Shown: positions 27,315-37,933, counted from the stretch's first letter. The stretch is DNA of 64,000 bases from Marixanthomonas ophiurae (GCF_003413745.1 NZ_QVID01000001.1:1674001-1738000), one strand, 5' to 3'. Program-made: numbers and translations. The notes: a model not told the origin generated them from the letters alone.

Positions 27315-27794
27315 CTATTTATTAGCCTCTAAGCGCTTTATCATCGCTTTCATTTCTTTGATTTCTTTTTCTTGTGCCTTGATAATATCTTCGGCTAATT
27401 TCTTTACTTCTGGATCACTTATTTCAGCTCTATTACTAGTAAGAATTGCTATGGAGTGATGCGGAATCATCGCTTTCATCCAGGCTACATCTTCAATAGG
27501 TTTTTGCGCCCTAACCAAGCCCAATGCGCTTACAAAAAGAATAAAGCTGCCAGCGAGAATCGCTATATTTTTCTTCTTGTTATTATACATGTTTCGCATA
27601 AAAAACCACATAATGACTGCCATAGCAGAAATACCCAAACACGTCATATAAAAACGGGTTAGGCTAAAATACACGTGATCGATTTCATACGTATTTAGGT
27701 ACATAGTGATGTACATAGCGATAAAAGAGAATACGAGCATCAAGATGAAAGTCGTGTACTTGTTCTTTTTTGAATGATCATTTGAATTTTTCAT
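27315..27794 (-). CDS. DUF305 membrane protein of the copper cluster
   Basis: 159 residues with three or four membrane segments and a C-terminal DUF305-type region: AWMKAMIPHHSIAILTSNRAEI, EVKKLAEDIIKAQEKEI. The HH pair in the MIPHH motif is the likely metal site of the family. It lies between copA and the CusB-like gene with gaps of about 20 bases. A role in periplasmic copper handling is inferred from the neighbours. Confidence 0.85.
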   Translation of the reverse strand: MKNSNDHSKKNKYTTFILMLVFSFIAMYITMYLNTYEIDHVYFSLTRFYMTCLGISAMAVIMWFFMRNMYNNKKKNIAILAGSFILFVSALGLVRAQKPIEDVAWMKAMIPHHSIAILTSNRAEISDPEVKKLAEDIIKAQEKEIKEMKAMIKRLEANK

Positions 27795-27816
27795 AGGTAA
27801 TGGTTTTTAAAGTTAG

Positions 27817-30330
27817 TTAATCGATAAAAGCAGATCGCAACCGCAATGAATTAGCAATTACCGAAACCGAACTGAAACTCATCGCCAGCGCCGCAATCAT
27901 AGGCGATAGTAAGATTCCGAATACTGGAAACAAAATGCCTGCCGCAATGGGAATCCCCAAGGTGTTGTATATTAAAGCAAAAAACAGGTTCTGTTTAATG
28001 TTCTTCATAACGGCATCACTTAGGTTTCGTGCTTTTACAATGCCGTGCAGATCGCCTTTTACCAAGGTGATTTCGGCACTTTCTATAGCGACATCGGTAC
28101 CGGTTCCCATGGCAATGCCGACATCACTTTTAGCTAGGGCAGGAGCATCGTTTATTCCATCGCCGGCCATCGCTACTTTTTTACCTTCGTTTTGCAAACG
28201 TTCTACTTCATCCAGTTTATCTTTTGGGAGCATGCCCGCTTTAAAATCGGCCAACTCCAATTCGTCTGCTACGGCTTTTGCAGTGTCGTGGTTATCGCCG
28301 GTAAGCATAATTACGTCTATTCCTTTTTTCTGAAGGGCTTGGATCGCTTTTTTACTGGTTTCTTTTATTTTATCACCAATAACCACATAGCCAACTGCTT
28401 CCCCGTCAATTGCCAGATAGGAAACAGTTTTCCCTTTTTTCTGAAACGATTGTGCTGTTTGTTTCAAGGTCTCGGAAAGGGTAGCATTGGCCGCTTCCAT
28501 CATCTTTTCATTTCCTAAAGCGGTCTTTTTCCCGTTTACGGTGCCTTCCACGCCTTTTCCCGTAACAGAATTAAAGTTTTCAGCTTTTAGAAAATCAACG
28601 CCTTTTTCTTTTCCGTAGGTAACAGTTGCTTCGGCTAAGGGATGTTCACTTAAGTTGTTTAAAGAAACAATGTATTGCAAAACTTCTTCTTCTGAAAAAG
28701 AACCCGATTCTGCTTTTCCTATGTCTGAAACCGTAGGTTTTCCTTCTGTTATGGTACCCGTTTTATCAATAATTAGGGTGTCGATTTTATCCATTTTTTC
28801 TAGGGCTTCGGCATTCTTGATGAGCACGCCATTTTGTGCGCCTTTTCCAACCCCTACCATAACCGACATGGGTGTTGCCAATCCCAATGCACAAGGGCAA
28901 GCAATGATCAATACGGCGATGGCATTTACCAAGGCATACACATAGGCAGGATCAGGACCCCAAACGGCCCAGATAATAAAAGTGAGTATGGATACCAATA
29001 CCACAATGGGTACAAAGTAACCAGAAATGGTATCAGCCAGCTTTTGGATGGGCGCTCGGCTACGACTAGCATCATTTACCATCTTAATAATTTGAGATAG
29101 GAGCGTATCAGCCCCCACCTTTTCAGCTTTCATTAAAAAGGATTGTGTCCCATTAATAGTCCCACTGCTTACTTTATCGCCACTTTGTTTATCAACCGGT
29201 ATAGGTTCTCCAGTAATCATGGATTCATCAACCGAGGTGTTTCCATCTGAAATACTTCCGTCTACTGGGATTTTGTCGCCCGGTTTTACTCTTAGAGTAT
29301 CACCAGTCTGTATTTGTTCTATGGTTATTTCTTCCTCTTGACCCTCTACAATACGAATGGCTTTGTTAGGAGCGAGTTTTAATAATTCTTTTACTGCGCT
29401 GTTGGTTTTACTGTGGGCGCGAGCTTCTAGTACTTGCCCCATTAACACTAAAGTTTGTATAACAGTTGCTGCCTCAAAATACACGTGTACGGTGCCAGAC
29501 TCCGTTTTAAACTGGGCAGGAAAAAAGTCGGGCATCAACATGCCAAAGATACTAAAAAGCCAAGCCACTCCAGCACCAATACCGATTAAGGTAAACATAT
29601 TTAAGTTCCATGTTTTAATACTTCGGTAGGCGCGTTCAAAGAACATCCAAGTAGCATAAAAAACCACGGGAGTGGAAAGGCCAAATTGTATCCAGTTCCA
29701 ATATTTTTGATCTAGAATATCATATAATGGATTCTTCGGAATCATTTCGGACATGGCAATCAAAAATATGGGAAGCGTAAATCCTAAGGCAATCCAAAAT
29801 TTTCCGATCAGTTTTTTATATGTTTTTTCTTCTGCAGAGACATCGGGCTCTTTTGGCACGAGATCCATTCCACAGATAGGGCAGGAGCCAGGTTCATCTT
29901 TTACTACCTCGGGGTGCATGGGGCACGTCCACTCTTCCGAAGAAGATGTTGTGTTTGCTTCGGGTACCAAATCCATTCCGCAAACAGGACAGTCTCCTGG
30001 CTTGTCATACGTTTTGTCACCTTCACAATGCATGGGACAGTAAAACTTAGTTCCTGTTGAAACGGAAACCTCTTTCTTATTAACTTTGCTTTCAGTTTCA
30101 GTTTTCTTTGGTTTTTCCCCTTCCGGATGAATACTGTATGGCCCTCCATCGGCTTCCAACGTTTTTTGAAACGTCTTAATAGAAATGTGTTTTTCCATTT
30201 CGATAGTAGCCTCTGCCTTTTCTAAATCTACCTGTACATTGGTCACTCCAGAGACCTTAGACAAGGTTTGTTCAACGTGTGACCGACATCCGTTACATGT
30301 CATTCCGTGTATGTGATAGGTATGTTTCAT
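27817..30330 (-). CDS. copA: Copper-translocating P-type ATPase
   Basis: Exports Cu(I) from the cytoplasm. Order: an HMA domain with GMTCNGC (Cys12, Cys15); two heavy-metal-binding modules (FYCPMHCEG...CPVCGMD and WTCPMHPEV...CPICGMD); eight membrane helices; the CPC ion site in [11 protein letters not shown]; phosphorylation motif DKTGTITEG; and [10 protein letters not shown]. The frame extends 11 codons further, but ATG 30328-30330 starts the HMA domain and lies 1 base from the upstream permease stop, indicating translational coupling. 837 residues. Confidence 0.96.
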   Translation of the reverse strand: MKHTYHIHGMTCNGCRSHVEQTLSKVSGVTNVQVDLEKAEATIEMEKHISIKTFQKTLEADGGPYSIHPEGEKPKKTETESKVNKKEVSVSTGTKFYCPMHCEGDKTYDKPGDCPVCGMDLVPEANTTSSSEEWTCPMHPEVVKDEPGSCPICGMDLVPKEPDVSAEEKTYKKLIGKFWIALGFTLPIFLIAMSEMIPKNPLYDILDQKYWNWIQFGLSTPVVFYATWMFFERAYRSIKTWNLNMFTLIGIGAGVAWLFSIFGMLMPDFFPAQFKTESGTVHVYFEAATVIQTLVLMGQVLEARAHSKTNSAVKELLKLAPNKAIRIVEGQEEEITIEQIQTGDTLRVKPGDKIPVDGSISDGNTSVDESMITGEPIPVDKQSGDKVSSGTINGTQSFLMKAEKVGADTLLSQIIKMVNDASRSRAPIQKLADTISGYFVPIVVLVSILTFIIWAVWGPDPAYVYALVNAIAVLIIACPCALGLATPMSVMVGVGKGAQNGVLIKNAEALEKMDKIDTLIIDKTGTITEGKPTVSDIGKAESGSFSEEEVLQYIVSLNNLSEHPLAEATVTYGKEKGVDFLKAENFNSVTGKGVEGTVNGKKTALGNEKMMEAANATLSETLKQTAQSFQKKGKTVSYLAIDGEAVGYVVIGDKIKETSKKAIQALQKKGIDVIMLTGDNHDTAKAVADELELADFKAGMLPKDKLDEVERLQNEGKKVAMAGDGINDAPALAKSDVGIAMGTGTDVAIESAEITLVKGDLHGIVKARNLSDAVMKNIKQNLFFALIYNTLGIPIAAGILFPVFGILLSPMIAALAMSFSSVSVIANSLRLRSAFID

Positions 30331-30331
30331 A

Positions 30332-31558
30332 TTATTGAATAAAGAATTTAACAAGCAGTCCACCCGCTAACCAAAGGTAGCAAATGAAAGCTGCATATTT
30401 TAAAATGCTCTCGAGCAGTTGGCTTTTGGGGGCCATTTCGCTCATACTGTGATCCACACCTTTCTTTTTAAAAAAGCCTAGATAAACAAGGTATCCTGAA
30501 ATAAGTAGAAAGACGATGTTTAAAAAGAAAGTATAATCTATTTTGAAAAACGCACTATCTTGAATTTTCACTTGGGAAGGATCTGGCAAGATATTAAACA
30601 AATCAAAGCTATAATGCAAGGCAAGCGAAGTGCCTATCAAAGCAGTAAAAAGGAGAAATACTATAAAAAGTGACATTTTCCAGCCATAGTATTTTGCATT
30701 AATACGCAGAACTGGAAACACTACTAAATCACTGAAAATAAAAGCCATTACTCCTGCAAAGCTTACACCCTTACCAAACAGCAATGCAGCTAACGGAATA
30801 TTGCCCATGGATCCAATGAAAGTTAAAAAGGCTGCAACAGGCCCTACAATAATATGTTCTAGGATTTCTAGAAAGGTAAAGTCTGTATTGCCTTGGCCAC
30901 TATTTATAAAAAGTGTCTGGAAAAATGAATCGGGAACAAAAGCTGCGACAATACCAGCAATAGTAAAGCCTACTGTGACATCCTTCCATACCATCTGCCA
31001 TTCCATTTTATACTTTTTGGCGACTTTGGCCCAACTGCTTTCTTTTTGAATTTGTTTTTTCCAATCTTTAGAATCGTCGATTGTCTCGTCATCTTCTTTT
31101 TCAAGATTCTTTCTTGCTTTTTTAATTAAATTTTTAGGATTGATTATTCGTATAAGGATCCAGCAAATTAAAATTAAAAGTATTCCGCCTACATATTCGC
31201 CTACGACAAACTGCCAGCCCAAGAAGATGGAAATAATAATCCCTAGCTCGACAACCAAATTTGTAGAAGCCAATAAAAAAGCGATAGATGAAACGAAGCT
31301 AGCTCCCTTTTTAAAAATACTTTTTGTTGAAGCCAAGGCTGCAAAACTGCATGAGCTGCTAATAAAGCCAAAGAAGGTACCTAGTAATAAACCTTTACCT
31401 TCTTTTTTACCCATAGCTTTTTGCATGCGTTTTTCGGTCACGAAAACCTGTATCATACTGCTAATAATATACCCTAAGATAAATGCCCAAAGCGCCATCC
31501 AGAAAAATCCGGTGGTCGTGTAGGCTGCCTCGCCCCATTGTTTTAGAAAGCTTTCCAT
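30332..31558 (-). CDS. Permease of the DUF318/ArsP-like family
   Basis: 408 residues with eight or more membrane helices and the conserved [33 protein letters not shown] and [32 protein letters not shown] segments of the two-TM permease (UPF0718) family. Some members export trivalent organoarsenicals; others sit in copper clusters with no proven substrate. Coupling to copA favours a metal or thiol-metal substrate here. A -7-like element TATCTTTG (minus strand, 31690-31697) lies upstream, so this gene may start a separate transcript. Confidence 0.85.
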   Translation of the reverse strand: MESFLKQWGEAAYTTTGFFWMALWAFILGYIISSMIQVFVTEKRMQKAMGKKEGKGLLLGTFFGFISSSCSFAALASTKSIFKKGASFVSSIAFLLASTNLVVELGIIISIFLGWQFVVGEYVGGILLILICWILIRIINPKNLIKKARKNLEKEDDETIDDSKDWKKQIQKESSWAKVAKKYKMEWQMVWKDVTVGFTIAGIVAAFVPDSFFQTLFINSGQGNTDFTFLEILEHIIVGPVAAFLTFIGSMGNIPLAALLFGKGVSFAGVMAFIFSDLVVFPVLRINAKYYGWKMSLFIVFLLFTALIGTSLALHYSFDLFNILPDPSQVKIQDSAFFKIDYTFFLNIVFLLISGYLVYLGFFKKKGVDHSMSEMAPKSQLLESILKYAAFICYLWLAGGLLVKFFIQ

Positions 31559-31689
31559 GTATACTTATCTATTTTTAAGTTGCGTTATATACGTTAGTAT
31601 TTCCTTTTTGTCTTTTTCAGAAAGTATTGTATCACTATGAAATTAATAAAATTATAAATTAGTTGATTCTCATTTATTTATGGATCTTG

Positions 31690-31697
31690 CAAAGATA
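31690..31697 (-). promoter_or_regulatory. Putative -7 element upstream of the permease-copA genes
   Basis: Minus-strand TATCTTTG followed by CAA. The same TATCTTTGCAA occurs upstream of the HYC_CC_PP gene (37934-37941). A -33 element is not clear. Confidence 0.45.
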
Positions 31698-31739
31698 ATT
31701 TTGATTGTCAGTGGTTTGTTTCATAATTATGGTTATTAT

Positions 31740-32309
31740 CTATACAATTTGGTCTAAAGGGTTTCGAAAATTTTGATCCACAGCTTTGTATTGCGTTAGA
31801 CTCATTCCTGTTTCATTTTTAAACTGTGAACTTAGGTGGTTTACGTTACTGTAATCCAATAATTGACTTATTTGCGTGAAATTTAAATCTCCAACTTGAA
31901 TCAACTCTTTTACCTTTTCTATTTTAACTTTAATAAAATACTTTTCAATTGTTATTTTTTCGGTGTACGAAAAAAGCTTACTTATTTTCGAGTATTCTAG
32001 ATGTAATTTTTTTGATAAATATTCAGATAATTTTTCTTTTAGCTGAAGGGGTAGTTCTTTAAAAAGCGATAGGATTGTTACTTTTACTTTTTCAACTACT
32101 TGTTGATTTATTTTGGTTAGTAATGAAAATCCGTTTCTAGTTAAAATTCTAGTGAGCTTGTCGTTTATGGCTTCTTCTTTCTTTATTTGTAGGGTAACTT
32201 TTCCCAACTCTATTTGGGTTACATTAAATTGAGCGGCTTCTAACTCTTCACGAACGACCTTAATACACCGATCGCAAACCATATTTTTTATATAAAAATC
32301 CTTTTCCAT
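31740..32309 (-). CDS. AraC-type regulator with an HMA-like metal-binding N-terminus
   Basis: 189 residues. Residues 1-70 resemble an HMA domain: FYIKNMVCDRCIKVVREELE places Cys12 and Cys15 exactly where CopA has them. Residues about 75-125 are helical and charged, and residues 130-182 form an AraC-type helix-turn-helix (FTQISQLLDYSNVNHLSSQFKNETGMSLTQY). The DNA-binding part looks shorter than the full double-HTH AraC domain. It starts 1 base after the TolC-like gene stop, inside the metal operon. I infer a copper-responsive regulator; it is not a CueR, CopY or CusR homologue. Confidence 0.8.
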   Translation of the reverse strand: MEKDFYIKNMVCDRCIKVVREELEAAQFNVTQIELGKVTLQIKKEEAINDKLTRILTRNGFSLLTKINQQVVEKVKVTILSLFKELPLQLKEKLSEYLSKKLHLEYSKISKLFSYTEKITIEKYFIKVKIEKVKELIQVGDLNFTQISQLLDYSNVNHLSSQFKNETGMSLTQYKAVDQNFRNPLDQIV

Positions 32310-32310
32310 C

Positions 32311-33552
32311 TTAGTTGGTTAAATAGTTAATGTTTGCAGATTGTACGTAATATTCCTTAATAGCTTCAATTTGTTCGAGTTGGAATTTTAATTGCAACTC
32401 TTGAATGTCCAAAACATCATTAAAATCAATGGTGCCAGTTTCATAATTTTTAATTAAGATTTCTTCTGCATCTTTTGCTTGCTGTAGGTTTTTTTGTTGT
32501 GTGTTATAAGTTATTCGTGCTGTTTCCAATTTGCTTTGCGTGGCTTTTAACGCATTTTCAAGTTTGTTTTGTTGCTCTTCTTTTTGAGCTTTGATTTCCT
32601 GTTGTTTCAGCTTGTTTTGTTTTGAAATGGACTTGTACTTTGAATTAAAGATGGGGATAGATACCGAAACCATAGGCATGACAATGTCTTTTCCGTTATC
32701 GGTAAAATTCATATCGGGTCGTTCGGCAACCGGAATATAATCTAAACCTACTCCTAGATTAGGCTGTAACTCTTTTTGATTCAGTTCTTCTGAAGAAGCG
32801 ACAGACTCATATAATTTATCATATTGTAACAATTCAGGATGAAGATTGAGGTTTCCCACTTCCGAAGTCATTTTTTTTGAAGGAAGAAACAACGAATCTA
32901 CCACAGTAACCGAAGCTTCTTTATTTTTGTTTAAAAGTGTATTAAAGTCACTTTGTTTTGCTATAAAAGCTTGTTGCAACACTTCTTTCTTCTGAAGCAA
33001 TTCGTTTTGTCTTATTTGTAATTTTAATACATCTACCGCCGAGGCATTGGCAACTTCAACCGAAGTTAACGCCAATTCTTCATACGTTTTTAAAAGTTCA
33101 ATGTTTTCATCTAAAATGGTCTGTTTCGCTTGGAGAGCATATAACTGATAATATTTTTCAGAAATAGATAAAGCCAATTTACGTTTTGAAATAGCAAGCT
33201 TCACATAATCAGCTTCAGCCATTGAAGTAGCATATTCCTCTCGTGCTGAAAATGTACCAAACCACGGTATCATCTGCTTAACCGAAAACCGTGCCTTTTG
33301 TGCTCCAGTACGGGTTTCAGGCTCACTAATAAAATATCCGGCACTCACTTCAGTATTCGGAAGTGTATTACTTTCGTTTACTTTTTCTTCAGCAATATTA
33401 TAACGCAATTCCACGGCCTGAATATCAGGGTTGTTTTGCTGCGCTTCTTGAATATAGCTTTCCAAGTCTTGCCCACTGCTTACTTGACTTAGAAAACAAG
33501 CGGCAAGAATCAGGACAAACCTGTTTATTATATCAATTTTTATAGTTTTCAT
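32311..33552 (-). CDS. TolC-family outer-membrane efflux protein (CusC-like)
   Basis: 413 residues with a signal peptide (cleavage near SSGQ) and two long coiled-coil repeats (about residues 130-215 and 290-390) typical of TolC proteins. YIQEAQQNNPDIQAVELRYNIAEEKV is the usual N-terminal helix. No lipobox cysteine is visible at the cleavage site, unlike E. coli CusC. Its start codon overlaps the cusA stop by 4 bases (33549-33552), so translation is coupled. It would complete the tripartite pump with the RND protein and the adaptor. Confidence 0.92.
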   Translation of the reverse strand: MKTIKIDIINRFVLILAACFLSQVSSGQDLESYIQEAQQNNPDIQAVELRYNIAEEKVNESNTLPNTEVSAGYFISEPETRTGAQKARFSVKQMIPWFGTFSAREEYATSMAEADYVKLAISKRKLALSISEKYYQLYALQAKQTILDENIELLKTYEELALTSVEVANASAVDVLKLQIRQNELLQKKEVLQQAFIAKQSDFNTLLNKNKEASVTVVDSLFLPSKKMTSEVGNLNLHPELLQYDKLYESVASSEELNQKELQPNLGVGLDYIPVAERPDMNFTDNGKDIVMPMVSVSIPIFNSKYKSISKQNKLKQQEIKAQKEEQQNKLENALKATQSKLETARITYNTQQKNLQQAKDAEEILIKNYETGTIDFNDVLDIQELQLKFQLEQIEAIKEYYVQSANINYLTN

Positions 33553-36500
33553 TTTAATTTGTTTTTAGGTCTTGATTCATTATTCTCAATCCTTTGCTTC
33601 TTAGAAAGAACTGTTTCCGCTCGCCAACTATATAATACCGGAACTACAAACAGGGTGATTAATGCAATAAGCATCCCACCAAAACTAGGAATCGCCATCG
33701 GGATCATAATATCGCTTCCGCGACCGGTTGAGGTTAAAATGGGTAGTAAAGCAAGAATTGTTGTAGCCGTTGTCATCAAGCAAGGACGAATCCGTTTTTT
33801 TCCAGCTTCAATAACAGAACTTCGAACTTCATCTTTTGTGGCAGGCAGGTTTCTTTTTAAGGTTTGTTTAAGGTACGTAGCCATCACCACGCCATCATCT
33901 GTCGCAATACCAAATAAGGCAATAAACCCAACCCATACGGCGACACTTAAATTAATGGAATGCATTTGGAAGAGGTCTCGTAAGTTTTCTCCGAAAAAAC
34001 CAAAATTTAAAAACCAGTCTTGCCCATACAACCAGATCATAATAAACCCACCGGCGAACGCAACAGCTATTCCGCTAAACACCATAAAAGAAGTAGCTAC
34101 CGATTTAAATTGGAAATACAGGATTAAAAAGATAATTAATATCGCTAACGGAACAACCACAGAAAGTGTTTTTTCAGCCCGCACTTGATTTTCATAGGTA
34201 CCAGTAAATTGATAATTAATCCCTTTTGGGACGGTCAATTCGCCAGCATCTATTTTATCTTGTATCGCTTGTTGTGCAGTTTCTACCACATTTACTTCAG
34301 CAAAACCATCAAGCTTATCGAAAAGCACATAGCCCACTAAAAAGGTGTCTTCACTTTTTATCACCTGTGGCCCTTTTTCGTAGCGGATATCAACTAATTC
34401 TCCTAAAGGAACAGGACTACCCCCTTCAACCGGAACATAGATGTCTTTTAAATCGGCTGGGTTTTCTCGTAACTCCCGAGGATATCGAACACGAACCGAA
34501 TAGCGCTCTCTACCTTCTACAGTTTGCGTTAGCGGCATACCACCAATGGCTACTTGTAAGGTTTGTTGTACCGTTTCAATGGAAATTCCGTACCTAGCTA
34601 ACTTATTTCTGTCAATATCTAATAGCAAATAAGGTTTTCCCACAATGCGGTCGGCAAAAACAGCTTGTTCTTTTACACCTTCCACTTGCTTTAAAATAGT
34701 TTCCAGCTGCATGCCAAAGGCTTCAATTTGTTTTAAATCTTGGCCTTTAACCTTAATACCCATAGGTGCTCGCATCCCAGTTTGTAACATGACCAAACGG
34801 GTTTCTATAGGCTGTAATTTTGGGGCTGAGGTAACACCCGGTAATTTGGTGACTTTTACAATTTCATTCCAAATATCGTCTGGTGCTTGAATTTCAGGAC
34901 GCCAATTTCGGAAGTATTCGCCATCTTCATCTGGAATTAATTGAGGTCTCGATACACTGCTCGTACCTCGCAGTACTCGACCTGACATTGCGTCTTTCTG
35001 GTTTTCGAGTGATTCTGATTGCAAATTAGAATTGTATCGAGAAGACCCTTCGGCTGATTTCATATTACTATTTTCAACCAAACTACCATCTTTCAGCATA
35101 AACAACCCGTCGTCATTCACTTTAAAGCGTTGTGGACTTCCGCTTTCATTCAGCATATATTCCGATTTGTATTGAATGATATTTTCATACATGGAAAGTG
35201 GCGCAGGGTCGAGCGCTGACTCGGTGCGGCCAGCTTTGCCGACTACGGTTTCAACTTCAGGAATACTGGCAACGGCCATATCTAATTGTTGTAACACCCG
35301 TTTGTTTTCTTCTACACCCGCATGGGGTAGGGAAGTGGGCATCAATAGGAAGGAACCTTCATTTAGCGATGGCATAAACTCTTTTCCGGTGTTTTTCATA
35401 ATTAAAAACCCTAGAATAACGATAACGGCAGGGACGGATAAGAACAATGCTTTGTTTTGTAGGCACCAATTTAAAATTCGGGTGTAGTAACGCATAAAAA
35501 TCCAGAATACAGCCAGCAGCCCAAAACAGATAAAGCTTACAAACAATAAATTCATAATCAAACTTCGGTCAAAACCTAATGGGCGCCAATATTCAGCTAA
35601 TAGAAAGACGATCGCTATAGCTGAAATAATAATGTTAATCGTATTGATTCGCTGTTCTCGCAGTACTAATTTGTCAGAAAAACGAGCTGCAACTTTTGGG
35701 TTTTTTAGGAAACCAGTTGCTCCAAAAGCTATAAGGGTGAGTCCTAGCCAATACCCATAAGCGACTGCTACGATTCCCGCGAGCAACAAAAATGAATGTA
35801 AAATATGACTAAAAACAGATCGTATGTTTTTCTTTCTAAAGAGAAACGCAGCAAACGGTGGAATTAAGAACAGGGCTACAATAATAGAAGCCGTAAGTGC
35901 CATGGTCTTTGTGAACGCAAGCGGGCGGAAGAGTTTTCCTTCGGCGCCAATCATCGTAAATACCGGAATAAAACTGATAATAGTAGTTAAAACAGCTGTA
36001 AGGATAGCACCAGAAACTTCAGCAGTTGCATTATACACCACATTGTTTATAGGAAGTTTGTCTTTGTTTTCTTCTAGGTGCCTAATAATATTTTCTGAAA
36101 GAATCACTCCAACATCGACCATGGTACCAATAGCAATGGCAATACCCGAAAGTGCAACAATGTTTGCATCTACATTGAATACTTTCATGGCGATAAAAAC
36201 CATCAATACGGCAACGGGTAATAATCCAGAAATAAGGATGGATGCCCGAAGGTTAAAAACCATAATTACGATGACCAAAATGGTTATCAGAATCTCCAAA
36301 GTCAATGCTTCGTTTAAGGTGCCAAGGGTTTCTTGTATTAATTCGGTTCGATCATAGAAAGGAACAATTGTAAGTTGCGAGGTGCGACCATCGGACAATG
36401 TTTTTGAAGGAAGACCAGTGCTGAGTTCGTTTATTTTGTCTTTAACATTAGTAATTACTTCCATTGGGTTGGCTCCATAGCGAGCGACTACTACACCGCC

Positions 36501-37403
36501 AACTACCTCGGCACCTTCTTTATCTAAAATTCCACGCCGAGTTTCGGGGCCTAGACTAACTTTTGCAATCTCTTTGATGCGAATAGAAGTAAAATCTTTG
36601 GAAGTAATGACCGCATTTTCAATATCATCAATCGATTGAATATATCCTAAGCCTCGTACCAAATATTCAGCTTTATTGATTTCTAATGTTTGGGCACCAA
36701 TATCTTGGTTGCTTTGTTTTACAGCTGATACAACTTGGTCTAAACTAATGTTGTATTGACGCATTAATTCAGGGTTTACATCTATTTGATATTCTTGAAC
36801 GTAGCCACCAATGGAAGCGACTTCAGAAACGTCACTAGCTGAGGAAAGCGCATATTTTACGTAGTAATCCTGAATGCTTCGTAGTTCGTGTAAATCCCAA
36901 CCGCCAGTAACGTTTCCGTCTTTGTCGCGACCTTCTAAGGTGTACCAAAAAATTTGTCCTAATCCTGTGGCATCAGGTCCTAATGATGGATTTACTCCTT
37001 CAGGAAGTAGGCCGGAAGGGAGTGAGTTCAGTTTTTCGAGGATTCTACTTCGGCTCCAGTAAAACTCTACATCTTCTTCAAAAATGATATAGATGCTCGA
37101 TATTCCAAACATAGACGAACTTCGAATGGTTTTTACACCAGGAATTCCAAGTAATGAAGTGGTTAACGGATAGGTTATTTGGTCTTCTATATCCTGTGGT
37201 GATCGGCCTTGCCATTTGGTAAATACAATTTGTTGGTTTTCACCAATATCTGGAATGGCATCAACAGCAACGGGGTCGGTTGGTAAAATACCGGTGTCCC
37301 AATTAAAGGGTGCGGTAACAATACCCCAACCAACAAATAAAACAAGTAACAAGACTGCTACCAGTTTATTTTCTATTAAAAATTTAATGCCTTTATTTAG
37401 CAT
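33549..37403 (-). CDS. cusA: CusA/CzcA-family heavy-metal RND efflux pump
   Basis: 1284 residues, proton-driven inner-membrane transporter. Seen: the first helix (LVAVLLLVLFVGWG), two large periplasmic loops, twelve membrane helices, VDVGVILSENIIRHLEE in TM4 as in the HME-RND subfamily, and GIATDDGVVMATYLKQ near TM10. It is about 240 residues longer than E. coli CusA, with added sequence between TM6 and TM7 (about 530-640) and in the second loop (about 735-840). The latter contains a polar stretch with no counterpart I know. Neighbours indicate copper/silver rather than cobalt/zinc, but the sequence alone does not decide. Confidence 0.93.
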   Translation of the reverse strand: MLNKGIKFLIENKLVAVLLLVLFVGWGIVTAPFNWDTGILPTDPVAVDAIPDIGENQQIVFTKWQGRSPQDIEDQITYPLTTSLLGIPGVKTIRSSSMFGISSIYIIFEEDVEFYWSRSRILEKLNSLPSGLLPEGVNPSLGPDATGLGQIFWYTLEGRDKDGNVTGGWDLHELRSIQDYYVKYALSSASDVSEVASIGGYVQEYQIDVNPELMRQYNISLDQVVSAVKQSNQDIGAQTLEINKAEYLVRGLGYIQSIDDIENAVITSKDFTSIRIKEIAKVSLGPETRRGILDKEGAEVVGGVVVARYGANPMEVITNVKDKINELSTGLPSKTLSDGRTSQLTIVPFYDRTELIQETLGTLNEALTLEILITILVIVIMVFNLRASILISGLLPVAVLMVFIAMKVFNVDANIVALSGIAIAIGTMVDVGVILSENIIRHLEENKDKLPINNVVYNATAEVSGAILTAVLTTIISFIPVFTMIGAEGKLFRPLAFTKTMALTASIIVALFLIPPFAAFLFRKKNIRSVFSHILHSFLLLAGIVAVAYGYWLGLTLIAFGATGFLKNPKVAARFSDKLVLREQRINTINIIISAIAIVFLLAEYWRPLGFDRSLIMNLLFVSFICFGLLAVFWIFMRYYTRILNWCLQNKALFLSVPAVIVILGFLIMKNTGKEFMPSLNEGSFLLMPTSLPHAGVEENKRVLQQLDMAVASIPEVETVVGKAGRTESALDPAPLSMYENIIQYKSEYMLNESGSPQRFKVNDDGLFMLKDGSLVENSNMKSAEGSSRYNSNLQSESLENQKDAMSGRVLRGTSSVSRPQLIPDEDGEYFRNWRPEIQAPDDIWNEIVKVTKLPGVTSAPKLQPIETRLVMLQTGMRAPMGIKVKGQDLKQIEAFGMQLETILKQVEGVKEQAVFADRIVGKPYLLLDIDRNKLARYGISIETVQQTLQVAIGGMPLTQTVEGRERYSVRVRYPRELRENPADLKDIYVPVEGGSPVPLGELVDIRYEKGPQVIKSEDTFLVGYVLFDKLDGFAEVNVVETAQQAIQDKIDAGELTVPKGINYQFTGTYENQVRAEKTLSVVVPLAILIIFLILYFQFKSVATSFMVFSGIAVAFAGGFIMIWLYGQDWFLNFGFFGENLRDLFQMHSINLSVAVWVGFIALFGIATDDGVVMATYLKQTLKRNLPATKDEVRSSVIEAGKKRIRPCLMTTATTILALLPILTSTGRGSDIMIPMAIPSFGGMLIALITLFVVPVLYSWRAETVLSKKQRIENNESRPKNKLK

Positions 37404-37460
37404 ATGCTTTGATAATTAAACAGTTAAAAAAAGATTGCGAGAAGGTCACAAACAAAAGGG

Positions 37461-37490
37461 TTTGCTCTTTAGGTTTTGCTAAAGAGTAAA
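37461..37490 (-). other. Hairpin in the gap between HYC_CC_PP and cusA
   Basis: TTTGCTCTTTAG pairs with CTAAAGAGTAAA around GTTTTG, with a single mismatch. On the minus strand it is followed by CCCTTTTG. It could be a weak terminator or attenuator between the two metal genes. Confidence 0.5.
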
Positions 37491-37508
37491 AGGGCACTGT
37501 TTAAAATA

Positions 37509-37925
37509 TCAAATAAGGAAAGTCTGGTGTAAGACGGAAATATCTTTAGTGAGAACGGGAGGGGAATAATAGTTAAGAGAATCATTACTTTCTTCAACCG
37601 TTTCAAAAAGGTCTATATATGAATAAACAAAAGTAGCTATGAAGGTTTGCTGCTCTAAAGAAAGATTTTCAAAAGAAAGTTTTAGATTATCTTCTCCCTC
37701 TACAATAAGTTGTTTGTCCTTACAGCAAGAATCTTTAGTAATAGTAGAATCGCAATTTATTGGAGAAGTTTGTGACTCCATACCACAAGTTTTCACGTGT
37801 GATGTAAAACTGTAATCTACTAATAGTTCTCCACAATAATGCATGTTCACAGTGAATGACATAGTAGTGAAGAGCACTAAAAATGCCATAGAAACTGCAC
37901 CAAATTTGTGAAATACTTGTTTCAT
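37509..37925 (-). CDS. HYC_CC_PP family protein of the metal cluster
   Basis: 138 residues: a signal peptide (1-26), then the three motifs that name the family: HYC in VNMHYCGELL, CC in KDSCCKDKQ, and PP in YYSPPVL. The family is found beside copper and heavy-metal genes in Bacteroidota and its function is unproven. The cysteines suggest metal binding in the periplasm. The open frame runs on through the tRNA to 38207, but ATG 37923-37925 begins the signal peptide. It is probably the first gene of the leftward metal operon. Confidence 0.87.
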   Translation of the reverse strand: MKQVFHKFGAVSMAFLVLFTTMSFTVNMHYCGELLVDYSFTSHVKTCGMESQTSPINCDSTITKDSCCKDKQLIVEGEDNLKLSFENLSLEQQTFIATFVYSYIDLFETVEESNDSLNYYSPPVLTKDISVLHQTFLI

Positions 37926-37933
37926 ACTAATTG

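Noticed and set aside
28834-30149. Reading frames in other frames across copA
   Set aside because: The Cys/His-rich strings derive from the metal-binding modules of copA read out of frame.
30332-31558. Calling the permease arsP (organoarsenical exporter)
   Set aside because: The family is right, but no ars genes are present and the context is copper; substrate left open.
33559-36357. Long forward frames antisense to cusA (such as 33559-34188 and 35824-36357)
   Set aside because: They have no recognisable family and lie opposite a clear 1284-residue RND protein.
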